DNA from: Paenibacillus roseus
GTDB taxonomy: Bacteria; Bacillota; Bacilli; Paenibacillales; Paenibacillaceae
Direction of reading: 5' to 3'
Length of the DNA stretch: 64,000 nucleotides
NCBI RefSeq assembly: GCF_016424485.1
Contig: NZ_JAELUP010000103.1
Coordinates: 642,686-706,685, forward strand
Position numbers and translations under genes: made by a program. Under the pieces are notes generated by a model. The model was not told the DNA's origin. It saw nothing but the letters and a program-made list of their open reading frames with translations, and made no database searches. Positions 25,654 to 34,329 of the stretch are shown one piece after another (the stretch's first letter is position 1; every line of letters begins with the position of its first letter).

Positions 25654-26555
25654 GTACATTTTTGCTAAATAATAAGTACACCATTGGTATTATAATGGGC
25701 GTACTGTTCGGCTTGCTTGCTCGGCTGTCCATGCTGAGAACGGATTATCGCCAGTACCCGACACATCCTCACGGGAAGATTATCCATCTGTCGCTTGGCA
25801 TTATTGCCGCAGCCCTCGGCGCTGTCGCGGTTCCCGCTTTACTAAAAAAAGACTATACGGCGGTAACCTTTCTGACGGTTGCTGCTCAACAGTTTCGAGA
25901 TGTCCGCAATATGGAGCGGGATACACTTACGAAAATTGACGGCATGGAGCTGGTGCAGCGCGGCGCTACCTATATTGAAGGCATTGCAATGGTATTCGAG
26001 GGCCGCAATTATTTGGTGATTATGTCGTCCTTTGTAACCAGCTTCACGGCCATCACTCTTAACTGGTACCTGGGGCTTGCGGCAGGCGCGCTGTCCCTCC
26101 TGGTTGTTCATCGGCTGCGCACAGGGAAATCGATCTCCCATATCGCTGAAGTTGAATTAGCTCCGGTTCGCCAGGAAGGGGCGGATCTCTATGTCGGAGA
26201 TATTTACATTATGAATGTCGGATTGAAGTCGAACCAGGAAATTATAAGCGAGCGGGGAATCGGATTGATCATTAAGCCTAACAATCCCAATAGCAAAGCG
26301 ACGCTCAGCAATTTGGGACAGCGCCAGGCTATTTTGTATGATTTGTCTACAATACTTGGCGTCTATCGTGATGATGGCGAACCGGCGCTCATTCCGATGG
26401 CCAAGCTGGATATGCGAGACAGCAGGCTTGGCGTGTTTATTCTTCCCCAGGAGAAGGACCCGGCCAAGGCGGTAGAGATCGCATTGCGCGTTCCGATTCT
26501 TGAATCGGCAGTCCGGATGCCGACAGAAGCCAAGGTAAACGAGGAGGGGAATTAG
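25650..26555 (+). CDS. YIEGIA family membrane protein (YphB/SeaA-like)
   Basis: A 301-residue protein containing the family signature YIEGIAMVFEGRNYLV near residues 110-125. Several N-terminal membrane segments precede a soluble C-terminal part (about 170-301). Homologues are found in spore formers, and the B. subtilis counterpart YphB (SeaA) belongs to this family; the molecular role is not known. It begins with TTG in the sequence TTGA overlapping the previous stop. The following 61-residue gene is probably its partner. Confidence 0.88.
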   Translation: MSTFLLNNKYTIGIIMGVLFGLLARLSMLRTDYRQYPTHPHGKIIHLSLGIIAAALGAVAVPALLKKDYTAVTFLTVAAQQFRDVRNMERDTLTKIDGMELVQRGATYIEGIAMVFEGRNYLVIMSSFVTSFTAITLNWYLGLAAGALSLLVVHRLRTGKSISHIAEVELAPVRQEGADLYVGDIYIMNVGLKSNQEIISERGIGLIIKPNNPNSKATLSNLGQRQAILYDLSTILGVYRDDGEPALIPMAKLDMRDSRLGVFILPQEKDPAKAVEIALRVPILESAVRMPTEAKVNEEGN

Positions 26556-26558
26556 AGA

Positions 26559-26744
26559 ATGGCTGAAATTGTGGCTGTAGTCACGACTAAAAAAGAGATG
26601 GTCCGAGGGGGAGTCCCTATTTTTTTTGAGGAAAATCGGGAGCAGGTGGAGGAAACCGCTTTTCTTTTGGAGAAAATATTGGATGCATCGGTTCACGATT
26701 TGAAAGACGGTACGCTGATCCTCGTGAACCATCATCCCAAATGA
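26559..26744 (+). CDS. Small partner protein of the YIEGIA protein
   Basis: This 61-residue protein follows the YIEGIA gene by three bases, behind GAGGGG. It resembles small proteins described as a capping subunit associated with YIEGIA proteins. This is a recollection of a family name, not a tested function. It is mostly alpha/beta by composition with no membrane segment. Tight coupling to the upstream gene supports joint action. Confidence 0.75.
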   Translation: MAEIVAVVTTKKEMVRGGVPIFFEENREQVEETAFLLEKILDASVHDLKDGTLILVNHHPK

Positions 26745-26812
26745 AATGTTAGCCAAGCCAGCGCTTTTTTGCTATGATGGTAATCGTGAGTATTTTCGAA
26801 GGAGTGGAATCA

Positions 26813-28135
26813 ATGGCAAGACCCGTTATTGCAATTGTCGGGCGGCCAAATGTGGGTAAATCTACGATCTTCAACCGCGTCATCGGTGACCGGCTGGCGA
26901 TTGTAGAGGATAAACCTGGCGTTACCCGAGACCGTCTGTACGGCTCTGGTGAATGGAATGGCAAGGCCTTCAGTATTGTGGACACTGGAGGAATTGAAAT
27001 CGATGGCGAAGATGAAATTATGAAGTCTGTTCGAATGCAAGCCGAGCTTGCAATTGAGGAAGCGGACGTCATTATTTTCATGGTAGATGCCAAAGCCGGT
27101 TTGACCCATGCGGACGATGAAGTAGCCCGAATGTTATTTCGTTCAAGGAAACCTGTTGTTGTCGCAGTCAACAAAGTCGATAATTTTAACCGAATGGACG
27201 ATGTGTATGAGTTTTACAGCCTTGGATTTGGTGAACCGATTGCCATATCCGGCTCACACGGACTGGGTATCGGAGATTTGCTGGAAACGGCGGTTGAGAA
27301 GCTTCCCGAGCCCAAGCAGGATGAGTATGATGACGATGTGATTAAGGTTGCGGTGATCGGACGGCCGAATGTCGGCAAGTCATCACTTGTTAATGCATTG
27401 CTTGGAGAGGAACGTGTTATCGTCAGTAATATGGCGGGTACGACCCGCGACGCGATCGATACGCCGTTTGAGCGCGATGGCCAGCGTTATGTTCTGATTG
27501 ATACTGCAGGGATGCGCAAGCGCGGCAAAGTTTATGAAACAACTGAGAAATACAGCGTTATGCGTGCGCTGAAAGCGATTGAAAGAGCCGATGTTGTGCT
27601 CGTTCTGATCAATGGGGAAGAAGGAATTATCGAGCAGGACAAGCATATCGCCGGGTTCGCGCATGAAGCGGGCAAGGCCTCCATATTTGTAGTCAACAAA
27701 TGGGACGTCGTGGAGAAGGACGAGAAGACGATGCAGCAATTTACGCAAAGCATTCGCGACCATTTCCTGTTTATGACCTATGCGCCGATTGTGTTCCTTT
27801 CCGCCAAGACCAAGCAACGGCTGCAAAAGCTAATTCCTGTTGTCAATCACGTATCCGAGCAGCATGCGCTGAGAATTCAAACACATCTGCTCAATGATGT
27901 GATAGCGGATGCAGTAGCGATGAACCCGCCGCCGTCTGACAAGGGTAAGCGTCTGCGCATTAATTATGTGACCCAGGTAGCCGTGAAGCCGCCAACCATT
28001 GTGGTGTTTGTTAATGACCCTGAGTTGATGCACTTTTCGTACCAGCGCTATCTGGAGAACAAGATTCGGGGAGCATTTAATTTCGAAGGTACGCCGATTC
28101 GTATTTATACGCGTAGGAAGTCCGAGGAAGATTAG
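26813..28135 (+). CDS. der: Ribosome-associated GTPase Der (EngA)
   Basis: A 440-residue essential GTPase for 50S ribosome assembly, with two tandem G domains and a C-terminal KH-like domain. First G domain: GRPNVGKST (about residues 8-16), DTGG, and NKVD. Second: GRPNVGKSS (near 183), DTAG, and NKWD. C-terminal domain about 355-440. The ATG at 26813 is used because GAAGGAG lies just upstream and the N-terminus MARPVIAIVGRPN is the family standard; an earlier in-frame ATG is less likely. The gene starts a der-plsY-gpsA unit. Confidence 0.97.
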   Translation: MARPVIAIVGRPNVGKSTIFNRVIGDRLAIVEDKPGVTRDRLYGSGEWNGKAFSIVDTGGIEIDGEDEIMKSVRMQAELAIEEADVIIFMVDAKAGLTHADDEVARMLFRSRKPVVVAVNKVDNFNRMDDVYEFYSLGFGEPIAISGSHGLGIGDLLETAVEKLPEPKQDEYDDDVIKVAVIGRPNVGKSSLVNALLGEERVIVSNMAGTTRDAIDTPFERDGQRYVLIDTAGMRKRGKVYETTEKYSVMRALKAIERADVVLVLINGEEGIIEQDKHIAGFAHEAGKASIFVVNKWDVVEKDEKTMQQFTQSIRDHFLFMTYAPIVFLSAKTKQRLQKLIPVVNHVSEQHALRIQTHLLNDVIADAVAMNPPPSDKGKRLRINYVTQVAVKPPTIVVFVNDPELMHFSYQRYLENKIRGAFNFEGTPIRIYTRRKSEED

Positions 28136-28147
28136 GGGAGAAGAGAC

Positions 28148-28747
28148 TTGTTCGAAGCCGTATTACCGATCATTATCAGCTATTTGCTTGGCTCTGTCGC
28201 ATTCAGCATCTTGGTCGCCCGCTGGGTAAAGGGTATTGATATCCGTCAGCACGGGAGCGGCAACGCAGGGGCCACGAATACGTTGCGCATCTTGGGCAAA
28301 GGCCCGGCATTATTCGTATTTTTGCTTGATGTAGGAAAAGGCGTGCTAGCAGTCTTTATCGGCAGTTGGTTCAGCGGGGGAAGCATCTGGGTTATGGTGC
28401 TCAGCGGTCTGGCTTCCATCGTGGGGCATAACTGGCCGATCTGGTTCGGATTCAAGGGCGGCAAAGGAATTGCGACAACTGTGGGCGTTATGCTGACTGT
28501 TGCTTTTATACCGGCTTTATATGCCGGAATTGCAGCGATTGTCCTGATTGTCATTACCCGTTATGTCTCTCTGGGCTCATTAGTATTTGCAGCGCTGACT
28601 CCGGTGTTCGTCCTGCTGTTGGACAAGCCGCTCCCGCTTCTGTGGGGGAGCCTCGTGCTATGTGCTTTTGCCTTTCTCCGCCATCGTACCAATATTGCCA
28701 AGCTTCTGCAGGGGAAGGAAAACAAGCTTGGCGCCAAGAGGATGTGA
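28148..28747 (+). CDS. plsY: Glycerol-3-phosphate acyltransferase PlsY
   Basis: A 199-residue five-helix membrane enzyme that acylates glycerol-3-phosphate using acyl-phosphate. The three conserved loops are visible: GSGNAGATNTLRILGK, GHNWPIWFGFKGGKGIAT, and the late FLRHRTNIAKLLQGKENK. The TTG start at 28148 has GGGGAGAAG upstream. It lies between der and gpsA, whose product makes its substrate. Confidence 0.96.
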   Translation: MFEAVLPIIISYLLGSVAFSILVARWVKGIDIRQHGSGNAGATNTLRILGKGPALFVFLLDVGKGVLAVFIGSWFSGGSIWVMVLSGLASIVGHNWPIWFGFKGGKGIATTVGVMLTVAFIPALYAGIAAIVLIVITRYVSLGSLVFAALTPVFVLLLDKPLPLLWGSLVLCAFAFLRHRTNIAKLLQGKENKLGAKRM

Positions 28748-28750
28748 CGC

Positions 28751-29788
28751 ATGACCATTTCTAAAGTAGCCGTACTTGTAGCCGGAAGCTGGGGCACTGC
28801 GTTAGCCGCCGTTCTTGCTGACAACGGCCACCAGGTTCGTCTGTGGACACGAAATTCGGAACAAGCTGATGAAATCAACAACCAGCGGACCAACGTGAGA
28901 TTTCTGGGTGACGTCGAGCTTTCCCAAGGCATCGAGGCGGTAACAGAGCTTGAGGCTGCGCTTAACGGAGCCCAGGCTGTTATATTTGTGGCTCCCTCGG
29001 CAGCTATGAGAGAGGTGGCGCGCGCTGCCGCTCCATACATAGGCCGGGATGTACTGTGCATTCATGCCACGAAGGGGTTTGAGAGCGGGACTTACAATAG
29101 AATGACTACAATTCTGGCCGAAGAGCTGGATCGCAGCGAGAGCACGCTTGTTGTGCTGTCCGGTCCGAGCCATGCCGAGGAGGTTGTACGCAAGCAGCCT
29201 ACAACCGTTGTCGTAGCGTCAGCCGAGCAGTATCATGCCGAGTCGGCCCAGGATTTATTTATTAATTCTTATTTCCGCGTGTATACAAACCCCGATCTGA
29301 TTGGCGTAGAGGTTGCAGGAGCAATCAAAAATATTATTGCGCTTGGAGCCGGACTGTCTGACGGGCTAAGCTTCGGTGATAATGCCAAAGCGGCTTTAAT
29401 TACAAGAGGACTAACCGAAATCGCACGGCTTGGCGATGCCATGGGCGCCAATATGCTGACCTTTGCCGGGCTCGCTGGCGTCGGCGATCTAATCGTAACC
29501 TGTACAAGTACTCATAGCCGCAACTGGCGGGCGGGCTCGCTGCTTGCCAAGGGGCTTGAGGTGGATGAGGTATTGCGTCAGATGGGCATGGTTGTGGAGG
29601 GCATCCGCACGACACGCGCCGCTTATGAGTTGGCCAAGCTGTACGATGTCCAGATGCCGATAACGGAGCAGCTCTATCAAGTGTTGTTCGAGGGTAAGTC
29701 TCCCAAACTCGCTGTGGAAGCGCTAATGGGACGCGGCCGTACGCATGAAATTGAGGAAGTTACAAAGGCATGGAGCAAACACGTGTAA
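28751..29788 (+). CDS. gpsA: Glycerol-3-phosphate dehydrogenase [NAD(P)+] with altered NAD motif
   Basis: A 345-residue enzyme that reduces dihydroxyacetone phosphate to glycerol-3-phosphate for phospholipids. Motifs: LSGPSHAEEV, GVEVAGAIKNIIALGAG (catalytic Lys), GDNAKAALITRGLTEIARLG, and TCTSTHSRNWRAG. The N-terminal dinucleotide motif, normally GAGSWG, reads VAGSWG: residue 10 is Val, encoded by GTA at 28778-28780, so the first glycine of GxGxxG is missing. All the rest is intact. It starts three bases after plsY. Confidence 0.95.
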   Translation: MTISKVAVLVAGSWGTALAAVLADNGHQVRLWTRNSEQADEINNQRTNVRFLGDVELSQGIEAVTELEAALNGAQAVIFVAPSAAMREVARAAAPYIGRDVLCIHATKGFESGTYNRMTTILAEELDRSESTLVVLSGPSHAEEVVRKQPTTVVVASAEQYHAESAQDLFINSYFRVYTNPDLIGVEVAGAIKNIIALGAGLSDGLSFGDNAKAALITRGLTEIARLGDAMGANMLTFAGLAGVGDLIVTCTSTHSRNWRAGSLLAKGLEVDEVLRQMGMVVEGIRTTRAAYELAKLYDVQMPITEQLYQVLFEGKSPKLAVEALMGRGRTHEIEEVTKAWSKHV

Positions 29789-29874
29789 GGAAGAGTGCCT
29801 ATCACCATTCCCGTCCCACCGTCATATGATGCTAGCAGCAAGAGAAGCTCTGGCAAATTTGGAGGAGGGAAAAG

Positions 29875-30153
29875 ATGGCAGACAAAAATCTTCCGAAGGA
29901 CGTTCTCAAGGCGGTAAACAAAAAATCCGGCAAACCGATAACGGAAGGCGCTGTGAAGAAGATCGCCAGTGGAGTCACGCCCAAAACATTAAAAAGCGAT
30001 GCAGAGCTCCGGCGTCTGATCAAACAGGTATCCGCCATGGCTAAAATTCCGGTGACGGAGCAAACAGTCAATGAGATTATTTCGGTTGTCAAAAAGAACG
30101 GAACCAACCTGGGAAGCATGGAACAGTTGATGAAAGCTATGCTGAAAAAATGA
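29875..30153 (+). CDS. Stage VI sporulation protein F-like protein (SpoVIF family)
   Basis: A 92-residue protein resembling the SpoVIF/YjcC family of small spore coat assembly proteins, with the helical core GKPITEGAVKKIASGVTPKT and a C-terminal NLGSMEQLMKAML stretch. The start has GGAGGG upstream, and a very strong terminator follows, so it ends the der-plsY-gpsA transcript or has its own promoter. The spore role is inferred from the family. Confidence 0.8.
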   Translation: MADKNLPKDVLKAVNKKSGKPITEGAVKKIASGVTPKTLKSDAELRRLIKQVSAMAKIPVTEQTVNEIISVVKKNGTNLGSMEQLMKAMLKK

Positions 30154-30162
30154 CGATCTTGT

Positions 30163-30228
30163 GGACAAAAGCGGATTTTCCTTCAATTGCCGAACAGGCA
30201 TGCGGAACTGCTTTTGTCCTTTTTTTTA
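30163..30228 (+). terminator. Strong terminator after the spoVIF-like gene
   Basis: GGACAAAAGC / GCTTTTGTCC around a long loop, then nine T residues. Confidence 0.92.
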
Positions 30229-30394
30229 ACCAATGTTATAATGTTTGCTATAACGGTTGATTCCAATGAACTTAAGCAGAGCGAATACATAGAGTTAAGC
30301 GGAAAGCGCTTATGCAATTTTTGCGTTTGGTGAGATCGGGTTCATATTGCTATAAAATTCTTATACTATACTTGTGCAGGGGTAGATTGCTGAC

Positions 30395-30574
30395 ATGGAT
30401 GCTATGACGAAGATGTGGGTCTCGTTTATCGGAATAGGTTTGATGGCGCTTGCTGCTGTTCTGATTACGATTGCCCGTACGAAAACCCGAGGCGCGGTCC
30501 GAATTATACTGTCGATTGTTGCATTTGTAGTATTAATATTCGGATTTATATATGGATTTGCCTCTATATTGTGA
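30395..30574 (+). CDS. Small two-helix membrane protein (DUF2768-like)
   Basis: A 59-residue protein beginning MDAMTKMWVSFIGIGLMALA, with two membrane segments (about residues 8-27 and 37-57) split by a basic loop (RTKTRG). The N-terminal KMWVSF pattern is that of DUF2768 proteins, found near spoIVA in B. subtilis (YphE). No strong ribosome binding site is visible (GGGG about 13 bases upstream). The function is unknown. Confidence 0.7.
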   Translation: MDAMTKMWVSFIGIGLMALAAVLITIARTKTRGAVRIILSIVAFVVLIFGFIYGFASIL

Positions 30575-30639
30575 GGATCAGTACCCCAAGACCAATTGAA
30601 TCTGCAATAGCATATATACAGAAAGGACGGGCTTGAAAC

Positions 30640-30936
30640 GTGATTGAAATCATTGGAAGGTCGAAAAAAGCAACGGTAGACGCGGAGGCAGGTCTTACAC
30701 TCCTGGATCTGGCCTTGAAGCATGATGTTGACTGGGGCTTCTCGTGTACCCGCGGCACTTGCGCCCGCTGCCGCTGTCTTGTAACAGAAGGTATGGAATA
30801 CCTGGAGGAGGTTACCGATGCCGAGTGGAATCGTCTGGAGCAGGAGGAGCTGGATGAAGGCTACCGTCTGGCCTGCCAGGCAGTGATCAAGAATGGCGCT
30901 GGTCAAGTGAACGTTGTCAACAAACCTTATTTTTAA
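30640..30936 (+). CDS. Plant-type 2Fe-2S ferredoxin
   Basis: A 98-residue ferredoxin with the cluster-binding pattern Cx4Cx2C (Cys36, Cys41, Cys44 in CTRGTCARC) and the distal Cys in YRLACQ. An extra Cys46 follows directly. The beta-grasp fold spans the whole protein. The redox partner is unknown. A GTG start is used, with GAAAGGA upstream. A nucleotidyltransferase-like gene and a second ferredoxin follow. Confidence 0.9.
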   Translation: MIEIIGRSKKATVDAEAGLTLLDLALKHDVDWGFSCTRGTCARCRCLVTEGMEYLEEVTDAEWNRLEQEELDEGYRLACQAVIKNGAGQVNVVNKPYF

Positions 30937-30950
30937 ATAGAAACAGGTGG

Positions 30951-31550
30951 ATGTGGATGGTTACCAAGGATCAACTGGGAGCTGTATTGTCACTTGTTTC
31001 AAACGCTGTCGGACATTCTCAGTGGGTTGTCGGCGGCAGCGCGGGTCTGCTTTTGCGCGGTCTCGTGCTGGATGTCTCCCCGCGTGACCTGGATTTGTAT
31101 GCTGATGAGGCAGATGCCCTGCTCATTCATCAGGCGCTGGCCTCTTATGCGATTGACAGACAGGAGGAAAGCACGACGGAGCGGTATCGATCCATTTTGA
31201 GCCATTATGAGATAGGGGGCTTGTCGGTAGAACTGGTAGGCGGTTTTGAGGTCCGTGCGGGCAATAGCTTGTACAAGCTGGAGGTTCGGGAATTGCTGCT
31301 TCCGCTGGGACTGGAGGTTCAGGTTCTTGAAGGCGAAGTCTGCACAGTCGCTCCGCTTGCGCATGAACTGTGGTTCAACCTGCTCAGAAGCCGCGAAGAC
31401 CGGCTTCGCCAAATCTCAGCTGCGATGGCAGCCGATCCCGCGAGCCATCTTCCGGCCTTTAAAAGGATTGTACAGCGGAATCATTTGACACCGGACCAAA
31501 TTGAAAGTGCCTATCGCTGGGCGAGCGGCTGGCAAGAGGACAAGATATGA
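30951..31550 (+). CDS. Nucleotidyltransferase-fold-like protein
   Basis: A 199-residue protein whose N-terminal part reads WVVGGSAGLLLRG followed by SPRDLDLYAD. This GGS plus DxD pattern matches nucleotidyltransferase-superfamily proteins. The C-terminal half is helical with no clear domain. Whether it is catalytic is not known. Its stop overlaps the start of the next ferredoxin gene by four bases, and it begins 15 bases after the first, so the three are one transcript. An ATG six bases in is an alternative start. Confidence 0.65.
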   Translation: MWMVTKDQLGAVLSLVSNAVGHSQWVVGGSAGLLLRGLVLDVSPRDLDLYADEADALLIHQALASYAIDRQEESTTERYRSILSHYEIGGLSVELVGGFEVRAGNSLYKLEVRELLLPLGLEVQVLEGEVCTVAPLAHELWFNLLRSREDRLRQISAAMAADPASHLPAFKRIVQRNHLTPDQIESAYRWASGWQEDKI

Positions 31551-31891
31551 AATTCGATATTACATTCATGCCCGATGATATCACCGTGTCTGTTCTGCCT
31601 GGCACAACCGTGTTTGATGCGGCACGCAAGGCCGGGATACCTATCCGCAGCCGCTGTGCAGGAAAAGCCGGATGTCTGATGTGCAAGGTAACAGACCTGG
31701 CCGGAAGCGGCCTGTCGGCCATCCTGGACAATGAGCAGCGGAAGCTGGCGGGGATGGAGAAGAGCGGCATCCGCTTATCCTGCCAGGCGAAAATTATGGG
31801 AGCGGCTGTGGTGGAGGTACCTGAGGACCCGCTGCGTGCGGCTGTCAGGCGTCAGCTTGCCAAACAGGCGGAAGAAGATAAGCTCTGGTAG
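31547..31891 (+). CDS. Second 2Fe-2S ferredoxin
   Basis: A 114-residue ferredoxin with Cx5Cx2C spacing (Cys37, Cys43, Cys46 in CAGKAGCLMC), the spacing of adrenodoxin-like proteins, and the distal Cys in IRLSCQ. A charged C-terminal extension (about residues 96-114) follows. It starts in the ATGA overlap with the upstream gene. The different cysteine spacing from the first ferredoxin suggests different partners rather than simple duplication. Confidence 0.88.
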   Translation: MKFDITFMPDDITVSVLPGTTVFDAARKAGIPIRSRCAGKAGCLMCKVTDLAGSGLSAILDNEQRKLAGMEKSGIRLSCQAKIMGAAVVEVPEDPLRAAVRRQLAKQAEEDKLW

Positions 31892-31911
31892 CATGCAGGA
31901 GGTGAAATGAA

Positions 31912-32649
31912 GTGAACAAAAGCAAAAAAAGATTATTCGGGCTGATCGTATTGACAGCGCTAAGTACAGTGATGCTCGGCGGATGTATGTATCCAAAGGA
32001 AAATCTGGCGCAGAACAAGGCTTCTACCCGTGAAGCAGTCCGCAATATGCAGACTGTTATCGAGCAGTACCAACAGGAAACTGGCATGCTGCCGATTAAG
32101 AATAGTACGTCGGAAACACCAAAATACGAAAAGTATATTGTAGATTTGGCCAAGCTCCAACGAATGGCATATATTTCTGAGTTGCCTGGGGTTTCCTTTG
32201 AGAAAGGCGGTTCCTACTATTTCCTCATTCAGGATGAGGAGACCAAGCCAACGGTAAAACTGATGGATCTGGTCACCTTTCAGGCTGCTGCTGAAATCCA
32301 GGGCTGGGTAGATGCATACAGACGGAGCAATAACGAACTGCCTGTCAGAGAGGAAGCTTATCCGGGCTTTAGCTGGATTGACTACAGCAAGCTTGGCAAG
32401 AAGGAGCCGGCTATTCGCAGTATATATTCAGGCATGACGCTTTCTGCGATGATAGATCAGGAAGGCCGGGTTTTTGTGGACTATGGCATTGACGTCATGA
32501 AGGCTGTGGAGCGGAGCTCTGAAAATAAAGCGAAGGAAGGCGTTGACCTGCGCGATCTGCTTGTTGCCAGCAGCGAATTCGTGCCGGTCAAATCGACGGC
32601 CTATCATTGGATCAATGGCGACCCGCAGGCGGTAGCTGAGGCCAAGTAG
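31912..32649 (+). CDS. Putative lipoprotein of unknown function
   Basis: A 245-residue protein with a lipoprotein signal peptide: basic start MNKSKKR, hydrophobic stretch, and lipobox LGGC with Cys near residue 25. The mature part has a helical segment (about 35-55) and later repeats of a YPGFSWIDYSKLG-like motif; I do not recognise a family. The GTG start has GGAGGTG upstream. It follows the ferredoxin pair by 20 bases. Confidence 0.78.
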   Translation: MNKSKKRLFGLIVLTALSTVMLGGCMYPKENLAQNKASTREAVRNMQTVIEQYQQETGMLPIKNSTSETPKYEKYIVDLAKLQRMAYISELPGVSFEKGGSYYFLIQDEETKPTVKLMDLVTFQAAAEIQGWVDAYRRSNNELPVREEAYPGFSWIDYSKLGKKEPAIRSIYSGMTLSAMIDQEGRVFVDYGIDVMKAVERSSENKAKEGVDLRDLLVASSEFVPVKSTAYHWINGDPQAVAEAK

Positions 32650-32752
32650 CCAGATTTGCTTTTTTGGCGAGTTAAAGCTGCCATCAGCGTTGCAAGTTGA
32701 AGGAATGAATTCAAGCCAAACTTGCGTGTAAAAGCATCTTCCGCAGGTTCCA

Positions 32753-32781
32753 TTGACTTTTCTTTTGGTATCGAATACAAT
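32753..32781 (+). promoter_or_regulatory. Promoter of the serS T-box transcript
   Basis: TTGACT (32753-32758) and TACAAT (32776-32781) are exactly 17 bases apart, just upstream of the leader. Confidence 0.8.
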
Positions 32782-32787
32782 GAAATG

Positions 32788-32993
32788 AATAATTTTACAT
32801 TGAGATTATGCCTGTGAAGAGAATCCAACTCGGAGGCGTTTTCGCCAGGGAAGCCGTTAGCATGACTTCCCAAGTTGACCGGAATCCGTCCGTTATCGCG
32901 GAACCAAGTGGCCAGCGGCATATACCGTTTTGGCAAATTGGGTGGCACCGCGAGCAGAGCGCTCCTCGTCCCAAGGGATGAGGGCGCTTTTTG
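32788..32993 (+). promoter_or_regulatory. T-box leader (tRNA-Ser type) controlling serS
   Basis: The conserved T-box TTGGGTGGCACCGCG lies at 32938-32952, and a GAAGAGA-like element occurs near the 5' end. The terminator arms AGCGCTCCTCGTCCC / GGGATGAGGGCGCT (32957-32990) lead into a T-run. The variable base of TGGC is C, matching the G discriminator of tRNA-Ser. TCC at 32885-32887 (after GAA) is my guess for the specifier codon. Uncharged tRNA-Ser should stabilise the antiterminator and allow serS transcription. Confidence 0.92.
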
Positions 32994-33027
32994 TGTTTAA
33001 TAACGGACATTAGGAGATGAAGATGCG

Positions 33028-34305
33028 ATGCTGGACATGAAATGGATTCGCGAACACAAGGAGCAGGTGCAACAAGCCGCAGACGGAAAAGGTATTGCCC
33101 TGTCGGTTGATGAACTGCTGGAGAGAGAGCGTGAACAAAAGGAGCTTCTTCAGCAAACGGAAGAACTGCGTTATAAGCGAAATATGCTGTCGGGCCGGAT
33201 TGGAGAACTCCGGAAGGCTGGGGATATCCGGCAGTCTGATCTGTTAAGGGACAGCGTGAGGGAAATTAACGGAACGCTGGGGAGACTGGAGAGTCAGTTG
33301 GAGCGTGTACAGGCGGAGACGGGAAAGCTTCAACTGCTTGTTCCTAATATCGTATCGCCGGATACGCCGCAAGGCCGTTCGGACGCAGATAATGTGGAGA
33401 TAAGGCGTGTTGGCGAACAGCGGGCGTTTAGCTTCCCTCTCAAGGATCATGTAGAGCTTGGGGAACTACATGGAATCATAGATATTCCCGGGGGGGTTAA
33501 AATCGGCGGTACGCGGAGCTATGTGCTGAAAGGGGCCGGTCTGCTGCTTCACCGGGCGGTACAGCAGCTTGCCCTGGATTTACTGGTGCAAAAAGGCTTT
33601 ACGCCGCTGGAAGTTCCGCTTATGGTGAGAGAGCAGGCGCTGGTCAATACCGGTTTTTTCCCGATCGGAAGGGACCAGACTTTTGCAATTCAAGGGGAAG
33701 ATAAATGGCTTGTCGGTACATCAGAGGTTCCGCTCATTTCGTATTGTGCGGACCAAATCATCGATGCAGATCAGCCTGTGAGGCTTGCTGGCGTCTCTAC
33801 CTGCTTCCGTAGTGAAGTCGGTTCGGCAGGGCGGGATGTTCGCGGCCTGTACCGTGTGCATCAGTTCAGCAAGGTGGAGCAGGTCGTCATTTGTGAGCCC
33901 GATGCAGCCTTGTCTGATCAGCTTCTGGAAGAAATCACCGGCCATGCGGAGCACCTGCTGCAGCAGCTTGAATTGCCGTATCGTGTTGTAGCCGTATGTA
34001 TTGGGGATATGTCGCAGAAAACCTACAAGCAGTATGACATTGAAACATGGATGCCTGGGCGAGGCGCATACGGGGAAACGCATTCCTCCTCAAATTTGCA
34101 TGATTTCCAGGCACGCAGATCCAACATACGCTGTCGCGGCAAAGACGGGAAGCTTGCGTATTGCCATACGTTGAATAATACGGCGGTCGCTTCGCCGCGC
34201 ATCCTGATCCCGCTGTTGGAAAACCACCAGCAGGAGGACGGAAGCATCCGTATTCCGGAGGCGCTGCGGCCGTATATGGGAGGGCTTCAACTGCTCTCTG
34301 TATAA
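33028..34305 (+). CDS. serS: Seryl-tRNA synthetase, divergent form
   Basis: A 425-residue class II synthetase that charges tRNA-Ser. The N-terminal long coiled-coil arm (about residues 25-105) precedes the catalytic core. The core shows TSEVPLI, motif 2 FRSEVGSAGRDVRGLYRVHQF, FQARRSNIR, and the end motif PEALRPYMGG. The motif 3 region reads HTLNNTAVASPRILIPLLEN. Typical Bacillus enzymes have LNGSGLAVGRT-like sequence there, so this may be a second, paralogous SerRS. AGGAG lies about 12 bases before the ATG. It is preceded by a T-box. Confidence 0.92.
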   Translation: MLDMKWIREHKEQVQQAADGKGIALSVDELLEREREQKELLQQTEELRYKRNMLSGRIGELRKAGDIRQSDLLRDSVREINGTLGRLESQLERVQAETGKLQLLVPNIVSPDTPQGRSDADNVEIRRVGEQRAFSFPLKDHVELGELHGIIDIPGGVKIGGTRSYVLKGAGLLLHRAVQQLALDLLVQKGFTPLEVPLMVREQALVNTGFFPIGRDQTFAIQGEDKWLVGTSEVPLISYCADQIIDADQPVRLAGVSTCFRSEVGSAGRDVRGLYRVHQFSKVEQVVICEPDAALSDQLLEEITGHAEHLLQQLELPYRVVAVCIGDMSQKTYKQYDIETWMPGRGAYGETHSSSNLHDFQARRSNIRCRGKDGKLAYCHTLNNTAVASPRILIPLLENHQQEDGSIRIPEALRPYMGGLQLLSV

Positions 34306-34329
34306 AATGATCCCTTGTTTTATCACATC

